In this document: piece by piece, positions 44,880-54,561 of the stretch
Layout: the number at the start of each line of letters is the position of its first letter
Numbering within the stretch: position 1 is the first letter of the stretch
DNA from: Fulvimarina endophytica
GTDB taxonomy: Bacteria; Pseudomonadota; Alphaproteobacteria; Rhizobiales; Rhizobiaceae
Assembly: GCF_003403015.1 (NCBI RefSeq)
Contig: NZ_QURL01000004.1
Coordinates: forward strand, 522,968 to 586,967
Length of the DNA: 64,000 nucleotides
Reading direction: 5' to 3'
Position numbers and translations under genes: made by a program
Notes under the pieces: model-generated
Told to the model about the DNA's origin: nothing
Databases searched by the model: none
What the model saw: only the letters and a program-made list of their open reading frames with translations

Positions 44880-46262
44880 ATGAGCGAAGAGACCCCCCTG
44901 ATCGGCCTGCCCTACATCATGGCGAGCCAGGCCCAGAAACACGTGACCCACAACGAGGCGCTGGCAAGGCTCGACGCGCTGGTGCAGCTCGCCGTTACGA
45001 GCCGCACGCGGGCCCTGCCGCCCGAGGCCCCGCTGGAGGGCGAGCGCCATATCGCGGGCGAAGGCGCGGGCGGGCCCTGGACCGGGCTCGACGGGCAGGT
45101 CCTCGTCTTTTCCGCCGGCGCCTGGATGGCGCTCTCGCCCCGCGCCGGCTGGACCGCCTATGTGGAGGACGAGGCCGCCACGCTCCTTCACGACGGCACG
45201 GACTGGCGCGCCCTTGCGCCAGCGCGCCTTAACCGTCTCGGCCTCAACACCGATGCCGACGGGCACAACCGGCTCGCCGTGAAGGCGAACGGCGTCCTCT
45301 TCTCCCATGACGACGTCTCGGGTTCGGGCACGGGCGATGTTCGCGCCGCCTTCAACAAGAGCGCGCCCGGCCAGGATGCGGGCTTTGCCTTCCAGACCGG
45401 CTTTTCGGCCCGCGCGCTGATGGGCCTCTACGGCGACGACGATTTCCGCATCAAGGTCTCGCCGGACGGCGCCGCCTTCCACGATGCGATCGTCGTCGAC
45501 CGGGCGAGCGGCCATGTGGGCATCGGACGAAGGCCCGCTCATCCCCTCGACGTCGACGGGGCGATCGATGCCGGCGCGCTGATCGCCCGCAGCCAGATCG
45601 GCGGCGTCTCCTGGTTCGGCGATATCGACGGGGCGAAGTGGTCGACCAAGCTCGGCGGCTATTATCTGAGCTTCCTCAGCGACGGGGAGGACGCCGCCAA
45701 TCTGGAGGGTGGCGACATCCCCTTCGAGGGGCGCCCCTTCCGGGTGAAGGCGCGGCTGCATCCGAGCGGCACGATGGATCTGGCCGGCACGGCGCGGCTC
45801 GCCGCCATGCCGACGACGGCCTCCGGCGCGAACGTCTATGCCGATGGTGGGGGTCTTCTCCTGCGCTCCACCTCGAGCGCGCGCTACAAGCGCGAGATCG
45901 AGCCGCTCGACATGGCCTATGCCGAGGCCCTCCTCGCCCTTCGCCCGGTCTGGTATCGCTCGAGCGCGCCGGCCGACGATCCCGCCTTCAGCTGGTACGG
46001 GTTCCTGGCCGAGGAGGTCGCGGCCATCGATCCGCGCCTCGTCGCCTTCGGCTACGCGGACGAGGCCTATGAGGTGGTGGAGATCGAGGACGAGACGGGC
46101 CGCCGCCCCGAGCGCCGCCCCCGCCCCGGCGCGGTGCCGGAGCCCAGAGGCGTCGACTATGCCCGCTTCACCGTGATTCACCACGCCCTGATCGCCGAGA
46201 TGCGCGAGACGATCGCCGGGCTGGCGGCACGCGTGGCGAAGTTGGAGGGCGGGGGTGGGTGA
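44880..46262 (+). CDS. DUF2793/peptidase S74-domain fibre-like protein
   Basis: A 460-residue protein. The N-terminal DUF2793 domain (about 1-110) includes [23 protein letters not shown] Gly/Asp-rich, probably beta-helical middle follows. The C-terminal S74 intramolecular chaperone starts at [14 protein letters not shown] (about residue 335) and ends in a coiled coil ([20 protein letters not shown]). S74 domains trimerise fibres and cut themselves off at the Ser before the chaperone. DUF2793 is linked to phage and gene-transfer-agent head or tail decorations. No other virion gene is nearby. The N terminus lacks a signal peptide. Confidence 0.8.
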   Translation: MSEETPLIGLPYIMASQAQKHVTHNEALARLDALVQLAVTSRTRALPPEAPLEGERHIAGEGAGGPWTGLDGQVLVFSAGAWMALSPRAGWTAYVEDEAATLLHDGTDWRALAPARLNRLGLNTDADGHNRLAVKANGVLFSHDDVSGSGTGDVRAAFNKSAPGQDAGFAFQTGFSARALMGLYGDDDFRIKVSPDGAAFHDAIVVDRASGHVGIGRRPAHPLDVDGAIDAGALIARSQIGGVSWFGDIDGAKWSTKLGGYYLSFLSDGEDAANLEGGDIPFEGRPFRVKARLHPSGTMDLAGTARLAAMPTTASGANVYADGGGLLLRSTSSARYKREIEPLDMAYAEALLALRPVWYRSSAPADDPAFSWYGFLAEEVAAIDPRLVAFGYADEAYEVVEIEDETGRRPERRPRPGAVPEPRGVDYARFTVIHHALIAEMRETIAGLAARVAKLEGGGG

Positions 46263-46303
46263 AACGGAGAGCGCACGGATCGGGCCTGCCGCCGATCAAG
46301 CTC

Positions 46304-46329
46304 GGGGCCCGGTCCAGAGAGCCGGCCCC
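46304..46329. terminator. GC-rich stem-loop between convergent genes
   Basis: GGGGCCCGG and CCGGCCCC (one bulged base) around TCCAGAGAG. It has no T-run. It may end either flanking transcript. Confidence 0.3.
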
Positions 46330-46446
46330 GTGCTTTCCGGCGCCGAAGCATGAGACCCGACAGAGCGACCGGTCTCACACTTCTGTCTTTGGACCCGGCA
46401 CAGGGTCGCCCGGAAGAAGACGCGGCCTCCGGTTCGAGGCATGGCC

Positions 46447-47844
46447 CTATTTCTTGGACCGTGCCTTCCGATCTCGCACGCGCAGCAGCGGCGGAATGGT
46501 CGCATCGAGAAGACGGGCGTCGTGTGAAATCCCTTCTATGGCCTCGGCACCGAAGGCGTCTTCGATGACCTGAGCCATAGACCAGAGGATCGGAGCCCGC
46601 TCCGGATTGTGCAGCAACAATTCCTTTTTGATCAGAGGCAATTGGTAATCGAGCAGCAGTTCCCGCCAGAACGTGTGCTGCGGATTGACGACGTAGCCTT
46701 CGCGCAGGTTCGAGGCCTTGTTGATGTACCAGTCGACGGCATAGTCGACATGCCCGCGGCGACGGTGAAGGAATTGCCTCTCGTCGAGCGAGCCATGCTC
46801 CATCGCACCTTCCGGAAGAGCAATCGCCTCATTGACGCGCTCCTCAAGCCGAGAAAGCCACAATGCCGAGATTTCCTCGAACGGCGCATGGACGCCGCAT
46901 TTCAATTCACCATTCAGAAGAAACCGGGAAAATCCGATCTCTCCGGCACGGATGATTTCGTCCCGATCGTCGGAAAACGTATAGGAATAGAGGAAGCGCC
47001 AGAAGGCGGGGCTCGAAAGCGCCGTCTTCGACATGAAGAATAGCGAAGACTGGATATGGTAGCCACGATCCCAACTGTCGGTAAGACCAAATACGTCGTA
47101 GCCGCCCGCTGAGAACTTCTCGAACAGGCTCTCCATGGACCCGAACGGCCCGATCATGCTGTCGTTGAGGAACAGAACATAGGGAGCCGAAAGCACTTCG
47201 TCCCTGAACAGATCGATCTGGAGCGCCCAGGACGCGAAGTCCCGCCCGAAGTTGGTCCGGAAAATCATCTTGGCGCAATAGGGCGCAGCCTGTTGAGCGA
47301 AGCTCTCGAACTTTTCGAGAGTCGACTGGCAGAGGATGACCGAAAGGCCTCTGTCGTTCAGTTCCTGCAGCATCCGCCGCTGAGACCAGCTGAGATTGCC
47401 AGTCTTGTTGAAGATTGCAAACAACGCAATCGGCGCGTCCGCCTGCAATTCCTTCTCGCCACTCAACGTCACCGACCCGGTGCGCAACGCCTCCATTTGC
47501 AGGCGGTATCGCTCGACTTCGCTTTTGCCGACACCCAGGCGAAAACGGTTCAAGCCGTTACTCGGGAGGATGTAGTTGGCATTCATCACGCGAACGGAGA
47601 AGTCGTGCCACATTCCATCGCGCCAGCGCTCAGGTATTGAAAAGCTGAAGCCGCAATTTCCCTCGGACGTATTCGAGTCCTTCACATCCTGACGAAACGC
47701 AGACGCCTTCCTGGATTCGACCGGAACATTGTCAATCAACAGGGTGACGAAAATCGGATGCTCATCGTCGACGGATAGAGCCCATCCCTCAATCTTTCCA
47801 TTGATAAGCCCGTCGAGATATCCTTGGAACATTCTCATCTCCAA
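46447..47844 (-). CDS. RgpF-like (rhamnan synthesis F) protein with N-terminal accessory module
   Basis: A 465-residue protein. Residues about 5-100 form an accessory module (GKIEGWAL ... FRQDVK ... CGFSFSIP) shared with the WbsX protein at 50.4 kb. Residues about 130-460 belong to the rhamnan-synthesis F family: SWSQRRMLQELNDRGLSVIL, NFGRDFASWALQID and SAPYVLFLNDSMIGPF. RgpF-type proteins take part in polyrhamnose and related surface-glycan assembly. The DNA is less GC-rich than its neighbours, suggesting acquisition. A 197-bp gap separates it from the methyltransferase upstream. Confidence 0.8.
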   Translation of the reverse strand: MEMRMFQGYLDGLINGKIEGWALSVDDEHPIFVTLLIDNVPVESRKASAFRQDVKDSNTSEGNCGFSFSIPERWRDGMWHDFSVRVMNANYILPSNGLNRFRLGVGKSEVERYRLQMEALRTGSVTLSGEKELQADAPIALFAIFNKTGNLSWSQRRMLQELNDRGLSVILCQSTLEKFESFAQQAAPYCAKMIFRTNFGRDFASWALQIDLFRDEVLSAPYVLFLNDSMIGPFGSMESLFEKFSAGGYDVFGLTDSWDRGYHIQSSLFFMSKTALSSPAFWRFLYSYTFSDDRDEIIRAGEIGFSRFLLNGELKCGVHAPFEEISALWLSRLEERVNEAIALPEGAMEHGSLDERQFLHRRRGHVDYAVDWYINKASNLREGYVVNPQHTFWRELLLDYQLPLIKKELLLHNPERAPILWSMAQVIEDAFGAEAIEGISHDARLLDATIPPLLRVRDRKARSKK

Positions 47845-48041
47845 TCAGAATTATGCGATGTGAAAACTGATCTCTGATCAGATACGGATGAAGCCTTGTT
47901 TATGAGAAACGAAGCAGAACCGATTTCGATAGTTATGAAGGACATGCCGACACAGGGTTATTCGATTTCATGAAGAGCTACCATGACCCGCATATGGCTT
48001 TTCGTTGTCGGTGGATCGGCGTGTCCCGCTGAGTGACTATC

Positions 48042-49340
48042 TTAGGAACCGTTTGGGTTTCGATATCTCTCTTTTGCACGAGATCGAACGTCGCTCTGAA
48101 CCGATGGCAAGTCTCGTCCGCCATCCATCTGCAGACGGGCATACGCAGATTGCGCATCGCTATCATCGCCCAGTGCTTCACAGGATAGGCCATAATGGAG
48201 AAACGATCGCCACAAGAGATCGGATTCAACGACCGATACTGCCGGACGACGGCGGATTTTTTCGATTGAAATCTGCCAGCAAAGAAGAAAATAAAATCGG
48301 GATAACTCGTAATTTCCTTTGTAGGCGTAGTAGTGCATACCGATGTAGTAGTAAATATAGGGAACGATTGTTGTCGTATTTTCCAGAAAAGCGTCGAAAT
48401 TTGAAATTGGATGAGAAACGTCGGACAGCTTGATGACGCGCTCTAAAAGCGGGTCCGCCTTGTCGAATTGACCGTGGTTCACATAAAAACTGAAGAGTCT
48501 CGAAACAACTCCCATTTCCAGCATCGGATCCATGGCGTCGACCTCGATGAGAGACCGCAAGTAAGCCTCGTAGAATTCCTCCATTGACCGCTTCGGTTTT
48601 TTGTAAGGGACTTTGGACGCAACGATCAGATGCGACGTGCCGCGCAGTTCACAATGGATATTCGAAAGACCGACACTCTCGAACAATTGCTCCAGACCCG
48701 AGCGACTGAACAAAACAGTATGCGCGCCTATGCTCAGAACAGACAGCTTGATACTCCTGCTCATCGCGTCGTTATCGAGCACGGATATATCGGGCGTACT
48801 CGCGATAATCATCCCATCTTCCGACAGCAGACTCGCAAGGAAAGCGATGAAAGACTGCGGCTCCTCGATGTGCTCGATGACCTCGGAAACATGAATGACG
48901 TCATACTTTTGCTGCGCCATCGGATGGTCAGCGGTGAGATACTCGGGACGAATATCGACGCCCAGAATTTCCGCCCCTCTCACGCCGTATCTCGACGGCT
49001 CGAAACCGACGACTTCCCACCCGAGCAGACGGCGGACCGAGTCGGCAGCAAACCCGAAGCCGCATCCAATGTCGAGCAGCCGTCCAGGCGGTCTCTGGTC
49101 GATGAGGCGAAGTATAGACCCAGCTAGAAATCCAATATTCGCATTGAGCTCCACATAATCACGAAGATCATAGTCGGAGTTCGTATGCGTCCGATAATCG
49201 ATTGTCGGGAGAGGCGAAAACGTTCCCGAGCCGCATTGGCCGCAGATTTTCAAGACAACGTCTGTACCGAATTCCTTGAGCTCCTTCTCGGAGTCAAACA
49301 AACCGATCGATCCGCAGGCCAAACAATTCATGAGAAACAC
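48042..49340 (-). CDS. class I SAM methyltransferase with N-terminal zinc-ribbon-like CxxC pairs
   Basis: A 432-residue protein. Two CxxC-type pairs (CLACG near residue 6 and CGQCG near residue 34) suggest a small zinc knuckle, as in glycan-region methyltransferases. The SAM site is LLDIGCGFGFAADSVRR (about 88-104), followed by VGFEPS and VIHVSEVIEHIEEP, a Methyltransf_23-type pattern. The C-terminal third (about 260-432) is helical and unassigned. AT-richer than the flanking DNA. It probably methylates a sugar or a glycan end. Confidence 0.78.
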   Translation of the reverse strand: MFLMNCLACGSIGLFDSEKELKEFGTDVVLKICGQCGSGTFSPLPTIDYRTHTNSDYDLRDYVELNANIGFLAGSILRLIDQRPPGRLLDIGCGFGFAADSVRRLLGWEVVGFEPSRYGVRGAEILGVDIRPEYLTADHPMAQQKYDVIHVSEVIEHIEEPQSFIAFLASLLSEDGMIIASTPDISVLDNDAMSRSIKLSVLSIGAHTVLFSRSGLEQLFESVGLSNIHCELRGTSHLIVASKVPYKKPKRSMEEFYEAYLRSLIEVDAMDPMLEMGVVSRLFSFYVNHGQFDKADPLLERVIKLSDVSHPISNFDAFLENTTTIVPYIYYYIGMHYYAYKGNYELSRFYFLLCWQISIEKIRRRPAVSVVESDLLWRSFLHYGLSCEALGDDSDAQSAYARLQMDGGRDLPSVQSDVRSRAKERYRNPNGS

Positions 49341-49390
49341 GTCCGCGTAGACATCAGTGCCCGTTCGGGATGATGACAGAAAAATTGCTG

Positions 49391-50191
49391 CTATCGATAA
49401 AAATCCGCCGCCTCGTCCCAGGCTGCCGTCTCGTTCCAGCCGAGGGCTGCCGTGTCGAGGGGTTGGGTGTTGACGCGCATCAGCGGCTCGTCGAACACCG
49501 TCTGGTCCTTCAACACGACCTCAGCGCCGAGACCAAGGCGCGGGCCGATCTCGCGGGCGAAACGCTCCGCGAACGCGCCCTGCGTTTCCACATAGCCGCT
49601 GGGGTTCAGCCGGGTGTCCGCGCGGGCCAAAAGGGTCTCCTCGCAGAAGGCGGCATAGGCCTTGGCCAGAAGCCCCACATGGATGTTGTCGCGCACATAG
49701 CGCGGCGTCTGCACGGAGGCCGCCTCGCCCTTCGTCCAGCAGCGGATCAGATAGCTGCAGAAGCGCGGCTCCTCCAGCGGGCCGAAGGGATTGGGGATGA
49801 CGAACTTACCCATGCGAAGGCCGAGAAGCGTCGTCCAGTAGTCGAAGACCTCGGCCGTCAGCCCCTTGGAGAGGCCGTAGGGGGAGAAGGCGCGCATCGG
49901 CTCGTTGCCGGCGCCCTCCCCCTGCTCGAACACGCTGCCCGTCAGAACCACGGCCCGGCCGCCGCGCTCGGCGAACAGGCGCAGGACGGCGGAAAGGTTT
50001 CGCGTGTTGTCGGCGAGCGCGGCCGTGACGTCGAAATCGAGGCTCTTGTAGTTCGTCACATTGGCGGCGTGATGGGCGAGACAATCGAACGCGCCGGACC
50101 CCAGAAGTTCGAGAAAGCCCTCGTCGCCGAAGGAGAGGCCCGTGCGGACCTCGGCGATCTCGGACAGGCGCCGCACCCGCTCGCCGCGCAC
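49391..50191 (-). pseudogene. NAD-dependent epimerase/dehydratase, 5'-truncated
   Basis: What remains is 266 codons of an extended SDR. It includes YGLSKGLTAEVFDYW (catalytic Tyr-xxx-Lys) and VIPNPFGPLEEPRF, but the N-terminal Rossmann strand with the TGxxGxxG NAD loop is absent. The frame upstream runs into an in-frame TGA about 15 bp before the first possible start (a GTG). No Rossmann sequence lies in any frame before the AT-rich segment begins. About 40 residues are missing. It therefore cannot bind NAD normally and is best read as a remnant cut by an insertion or recombination near 50,200. Confidence 0.75.
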
Positions 50192-50409
50192 GCGCCTAGG
50201 GCGTCAAAGGCGATCGCGTAAAACTCGATGCTAACTTGCGCTCACACCCATGGACAGCACGCGCAAGGCTGGTGTTTAAGTCCGCGTGCGCTTGTATCGC
50301 GCGAAATCGGATGGACCAGATGAGCTTGAGCCAACGCAGTGCCGAATATCCCTTTAGCCAAATCATCAATTGAAAATTGCGCCGGAAAAAGAAGGTTCGA
50401 ATAGCTGAA

Positions 50410-52575
50410 ATGGTTAAGAGAAAACACGAGCTGGCGGTTAGCTGGAATTTGGAGGATTTAAGTGAGGGCGCTAAATGGCGTGGCGCAATCGACGCTGTAA
50501 CCAGTGACTATGTTTACGGCTGGACACTACTTAGCACTGATCCGAAAAAGAACGTACAGCTTGACATTTCTATACTTGGCCGACACGTCGCCATTATTGA
50601 ATGCAGCGATTTTCGCGGCGATGTCATAGAGCTTATTGGCAGTGACGTCCGTGTGGGATTTCGCTTTGATTACAACACTTTGCGTGGCCCAATAACAGAA
50701 GAGCTCTTAGCAAGAGTCAAATCCACAAATGCCGAAATGATCACCGGAAGTGAGCTCGTACAGGTATACATTTCGGGAACCGATGTACGCGTTCCGCTTG
50801 TCAACGATGAATTATGTAGCATAAACGATTTCAAGAAGACATTGGTGAAGCCGAAGCGACCTGCTGGAAACACCGAGAGCGAAAGAATTCGCTTGCGCAA
50901 CACTCTGATCAATAATCCCCCGACACCACAAGAGCCGGCTGCGAAAATTATCGCCTATTATCTCCCTCAGTTCCATCCGATTCCGGAGAATGATGAGTGG
51001 TGGGGAAGTGGCTTTACTGAATGGACCAATGTTTCGTCCGCACGCGCATACTTTAAGGGTCATGATCAACCACATCTGCCTGCAGACTTCGGCTACTATG
51101 ACCTTCGCATTGGAGAGATTCAACGAAAGCAGGTAGAAACCGCCCGGAAGTACGGCGTTTCCGCATTCGCATACTACTTCTATTGGTTCTCAGGGACACA
51201 GATCCTTACAATGCCGATTGATCGACATGTTGAGGAAAATCTGGATCTCGATTTCTGTTTGTGCTGGGCGAACGAGACATGGTCGCGGCGGTGGGACGGT
51301 TCTGAGCAAGACGTTTTAATGGAACAGTCACATACGTTCGAAAGTGACGTGGAGTTCATACGGTCTTGTATACGCTATTTTAAATCTCCCAAATATTTGA
51401 AAATTGATGGAGCACCTTTCTTACAGGTATATCGGGTTTCTCTAATGGAGAAGCCGGTTGAAACGATCGCAAGATGGCGTGAAATCGTACGGGCCGAAGG
51501 ATTCCCAGACCTGCACGTGTGTATGGTTGAGTCTTTCGGATTGCGCGAGCCCTCGAAGTACGGTTGTGACAGCAGCTCGCAATTCCCGCCGCATGGGGTG
51601 ATTGCACCTCGTTGCAACGATAAAATGGAAGACCTATCGCAGAGCTTCAGGGGGGAGATATACGACTACGAAGATATTGTCCGAAACGAAATTTCACATA
51701 CTGACCGAACGCATCTGCATTTTCGTGGTGCGATGCCGTCGTGGGATAACACGAGCCGCAAAGGGCCGAACGGCAACGTCTTCGCTAATGCAAAGCCTGA
51801 AACATTCGAAACGTGGATGAAATTTCTCGTCGATGATGCGGCGAACAGACTACCGGAGGAATGTCGCTTCGTATTCGTGAACGCTTGGAATGAGTGGGCT
51901 GAAGGAGCCCATTTGGAACCTGATCGACGCCATGGTCATGGATATCTTCGTGCTGTACGCAATTCGCTTACTCGTCAGTCCCAGATTCAATCCGCATTAC
52001 TCCTGCGCAAAGGTCCGTTGAACGAAAGGGATCTGGAGATTTTGCGCGAGTATGTGGGGAGCTTGATCAACACTAACGGCGTACTCACAAAACTCCTGAG
52101 TACGAGTAGCGTATCGGCAAAGCTCAGCAGGGACTCCCTGTTCGTTGAGGTTACCAACGAATTGCTCGCCGTTAGAAGCAGCGATGACGCTCGTCTTCAT
52201 CTAGACTCGGTGAATGGTAATCGCGGAGTGAGAGGCAAACTCAACGCTCTTACGAAATCGCAGAGCCTTGAGCTTAGTGGCTGGCTTGTCACCGCAGCGC
52301 CGAAGCAGATGCCGCTTTACGTTTCACTCCGCAAGATATCTTCAGCGGATTCGAGCCCGAGATATCTCGCGTCGATAGAGACCTACATAGAGCGCCCTGA
52401 CGTGACGGAATTTCTCGGTCTACTTGATCCCTACGATTGCGGTTTCTCATTTTCAGGAAACCTTAAGAATGTTGAAGAAGGGCATTATGAAATTGAGCTT
52501 ATCTGTTTGGAAAGCGCCGATGGGCTCTCGGCGATAGCATATCGAACTGGGTTCCTGGCGTCGATTGGAGAATGA
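50410..52575 (+). CDS. WbsX/GH99-like glycan protein with N- and C-terminal accessory modules
   Basis: A 721-residue protein from ATG 50410. The core (about 175-505) is WbsX/GH99-like: AYYLPQFHPIPENDEWWG, then GFTEWTNVSSA, ANETWSRRWDG and FVNAWNEWAEGAHLEPD, all canonical. WbsX domains occur in O-antigen and capsule loci; a transferase or hydrolase role is not certain. An accessory module sits at each end (residues about 20-130 and 605-721), both showing GW...RxDV...GF and matching the N terminus of the RgpF-like protein. Strongly AT-rich relative to the chromosome. It overlaps the next gene by 4 bp. Confidence 0.82.
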   Translation: MVKRKHELAVSWNLEDLSEGAKWRGAIDAVTSDYVYGWTLLSTDPKKNVQLDISILGRHVAIIECSDFRGDVIELIGSDVRVGFRFDYNTLRGPITEELLARVKSTNAEMITGSELVQVYISGTDVRVPLVNDELCSINDFKKTLVKPKRPAGNTESERIRLRNTLINNPPTPQEPAAKIIAYYLPQFHPIPENDEWWGSGFTEWTNVSSARAYFKGHDQPHLPADFGYYDLRIGEIQRKQVETARKYGVSAFAYYFYWFSGTQILTMPIDRHVEENLDLDFCLCWANETWSRRWDGSEQDVLMEQSHTFESDVEFIRSCIRYFKSPKYLKIDGAPFLQVYRVSLMEKPVETIARWREIVRAEGFPDLHVCMVESFGLREPSKYGCDSSSQFPPHGVIAPRCNDKMEDLSQSFRGEIYDYEDIVRNEISHTDRTHLHFRGAMPSWDNTSRKGPNGNVFANAKPETFETWMKFLVDDAANRLPEECRFVFVNAWNEWAEGAHLEPDRRHGHGYLRAVRNSLTRQSQIQSALLLRKGPLNERDLEILREYVGSLINTNGVLTKLLSTSSVSAKLSRDSLFVEVTNELLAVRSSDDARLHLDSVNGNRGVRGKLNALTKSQSLELSGWLVTAAPKQMPLYVSLRKISSADSSPRYLASIETYIERPDVTEFLGLLDPYDCGFSFSGNLKNVEEGHYEIELICLESADGLSAIAYRTGFLASIGE

Positions 52576-53474
52576 TTGTGTCATCCACGCGAACGGTCAG
52601 CGTTATTGTCCCCAGCTTTGGACATCAAGATTTTATCCAAGAGGCGCTAAGTTCTATATATAACCAAACATATCACGACATTGAGATAGTTTTCATCGAC
52701 GACTGCTCAAGTGATCAGACATTCGAACGCGGCGCAGCCCTCTTGAAGTCGTCAGATTTCGTACGACGCTTCAAACGAATTCATGTAGAACGGAACGAGA
52801 CGAATATGGGCGCTCACGCGACCATTAATAAGGGCATTGCAGTCTCCCGTGGAGACTACATAGCCATTATTAATTCGGATGATCGCTATCATGCAGATCG
52901 TCTCTCGCGCCTTATAGACGGAATGACAGCCTCTTCCTCCGAGTTTGGCTTTTCGCTCGTAAAGCCATTCTCCAATGAATCCACGCAGGATTTTCCTGAC
53001 AACATTCGGATGATCGGCGTTAATCAACTTTTGGCACTAGAGCGAGATCCGACTGTCGGCTTTTCGCTCCTCCGTGGAAACCAAGCAATTTCGACTGGAA
53101 ATTTTGTTTTCACCCGACGACTTTACGAACTGGTCGGCCCCTTTCTGCCACTAAGATATTGCCATGATTGGGATTTCGCTCTTCAGGCGCTATACTTTAC
53201 CGAGCCATATGTAGCCAAAGATGCGCTTTACGAATACCGCCTTCATGGAAGTAATTCATTTTCCGGCCTGCAGCATGTCGCTGAGGTAGAAACGGAGGCG
53301 GTGATTCGGCGTTTCCTTCAGTCGGCCGCCCGTGGAAACGCGCCAAATTTGCTGGCACCAACCGCAACAAACTGGCCGGGCCTATTCGAAATCTTCATCC
53401 GAGAGTGTGGTTTCGAGCGTTTCTATGCCATCGAAAATGGATTAGGGATGTCGAGTTGGCGGATCTACGACTAA
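52572..53474 (+). CDS. family 2 glycosyltransferase
   Basis: A 300-residue GT-A-fold enzyme. SVIVPSFGHQDFIQEALSSI opens the nucleotide-binding half. EIVFIDDCSSD and INSDDRYHADRL (DXD-equivalent) follow, as does CHDWDFALQALYF near the acceptor site. It adds a sugar during surface-glycan synthesis; the donor is unknown. It is coupled to the WbsX gene by an ATGA overlap. AT-rich like its neighbours. Confidence 0.87.
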   Translation: MIVSSTRTVSVIVPSFGHQDFIQEALSSIYNQTYHDIEIVFIDDCSSDQTFERGAALLKSSDFVRRFKRIHVERNETNMGAHATINKGIAVSRGDYIAIINSDDRYHADRLSRLIDGMTASSSEFGFSLVKPFSNESTQDFPDNIRMIGVNQLLALERDPTVGFSLLRGNQAISTGNFVFTRRLYELVGPFLPLRYCHDWDFALQALYFTEPYVAKDALYEYRLHGSNSFSGLQHVAEVETEAVIRRFLQSAARGNAPNLLAPTATNWPGLFEIFIRECGFERFYAIENGLGMSSWRIYD

Positions 53475-53534
53475 CCAATAGTCGTTGGCATGTTGTAAGT
53501 TTGTCGCACTGATTGTTCGGATAGGGTATTGGTT

Positions 53535-54557
53535 GTGTTAAATACGAGTGAAACAGCGATGATCGTCGAAGATCTCGATACGATTCGCGCCCGCCTCGAT
53601 TCCGATGTTGATCGCCTGCACCCATTTATGCGACGCGTACTGGCTCATCAAAACATGGGTGAAGCCGACCTTGTAAAATATTTTCGCACCGTGACAGACC
53701 ATGCGCGCGAACTTGCCCTCAATCCTCCATCTGCCACTCAATTTGCAGGGGAGGAGGTTCGCGAAATACATAAAATTTGGCTAACAAATCTTTCGTCGCC
53801 GGCGGAGCCCCCAGCGCATTATATAGACGCATACACCGAGTATGCTCGGAAATATAGCGCTGACGGATGGAGGTTCACACTTTGGGTCCAAGATGAATCG
53901 GCAATCAAGTCAGTCTGCGACGGGATACGGTCATCTGAAGTACCATTAGATATAAAAGTCATATCCCAACACCTAAGCGCAGGGCAATGGCTGGATAGCT
54001 TTAACAAGTTCATTGAGGATCGGAAATTCCCGTTCGCCGCCGATATCCTGAGAATGAAAATCCTCCATACCTTTGGAGGTATTTATATGGATCTTGGGGC
54101 GTTTCTCACTGATCTAAATGTGATGAAATTCGTCACTGCGAATTTTGATTACGGACTAATATATTGGGAGAATCTTTTCTTCCAGAATTCCCTCATGTAC
54201 ATGCGCAAAGGGAACCCTGTCGGCTCGGCCTTTCTAGAACTAGCTGATGATCCTTACCTAATGCCCAAAAGTCTAGTCGATCCGCTAGATGCACTTACCG
54301 AGGGTGAAATATTCTCCGGCCTTGGTGTAACGATAATTCTTCTTACGTTATCAAAAAGTCATGCCAGAACGTTTCCGTTTCTGGCAAACGGTAATTTGGT
54401 CTCGTGGTCATCTCAACAGTCTTGGTATTTCAACGAGAACGGACAACGTGGCAGATTCGGCAACACTTATGTCCCCGAATCTAAGCCGAGCATTTTAACC
54501 GAAGACGGATGGGACCGTAAGAGTACAACGATCTTCGACGTTGTTAATACGGGCTGA
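53535..54557 (+). CDS. GT32-like glycosyltransferase (TcdA/Och1-type DXD region)
   Basis: A 340-residue protein. IHKIWLTNLSSPAEPPAHY and FTLWVQDESA open the GT32/Gly_transf_sug pattern. FPFAADILRMKILHTFGGIYMDLG is the sugar-binding region. The usual DXD is D-L-G here, so the second metal Asp is missing or displaced. It presumably transfers a hexose to a surface glycan. The start is uncertain: GTG 53535 is preferred because GGATAGGG lies 8 nt upstream. The stop codon is only 4 bp from the convergent rfbA stop, marking the island edge. Confidence 0.7.
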   Translation: MLNTSETAMIVEDLDTIRARLDSDVDRLHPFMRRVLAHQNMGEADLVKYFRTVTDHARELALNPPSATQFAGEEVREIHKIWLTNLSSPAEPPAHYIDAYTEYARKYSADGWRFTLWVQDESAIKSVCDGIRSSEVPLDIKVISQHLSAGQWLDSFNKFIEDRKFPFAADILRMKILHTFGGIYMDLGAFLTDLNVMKFVTANFDYGLIYWENLFFQNSLMYMRKGNPVGSAFLELADDPYLMPKSLVDPLDALTEGEIFSGLGVTIILLTLSKSHARTFPFLANGNLVSWSSQQSWYFNENGQRGRFGNTYVPESKPSILTEDGWDRKSTTIFDVVNTG

Positions 54558-54561
54558 GACG

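Noticed and set aside
50192..50409. Missing N-terminal part of the epimerase in another frame (frameshift)
   Set aside because: No TGxxGxxG motif is seen in any frame up to the AT-rich segment, and an in-frame TGA is present. Truncation fits better than a single frameshift.
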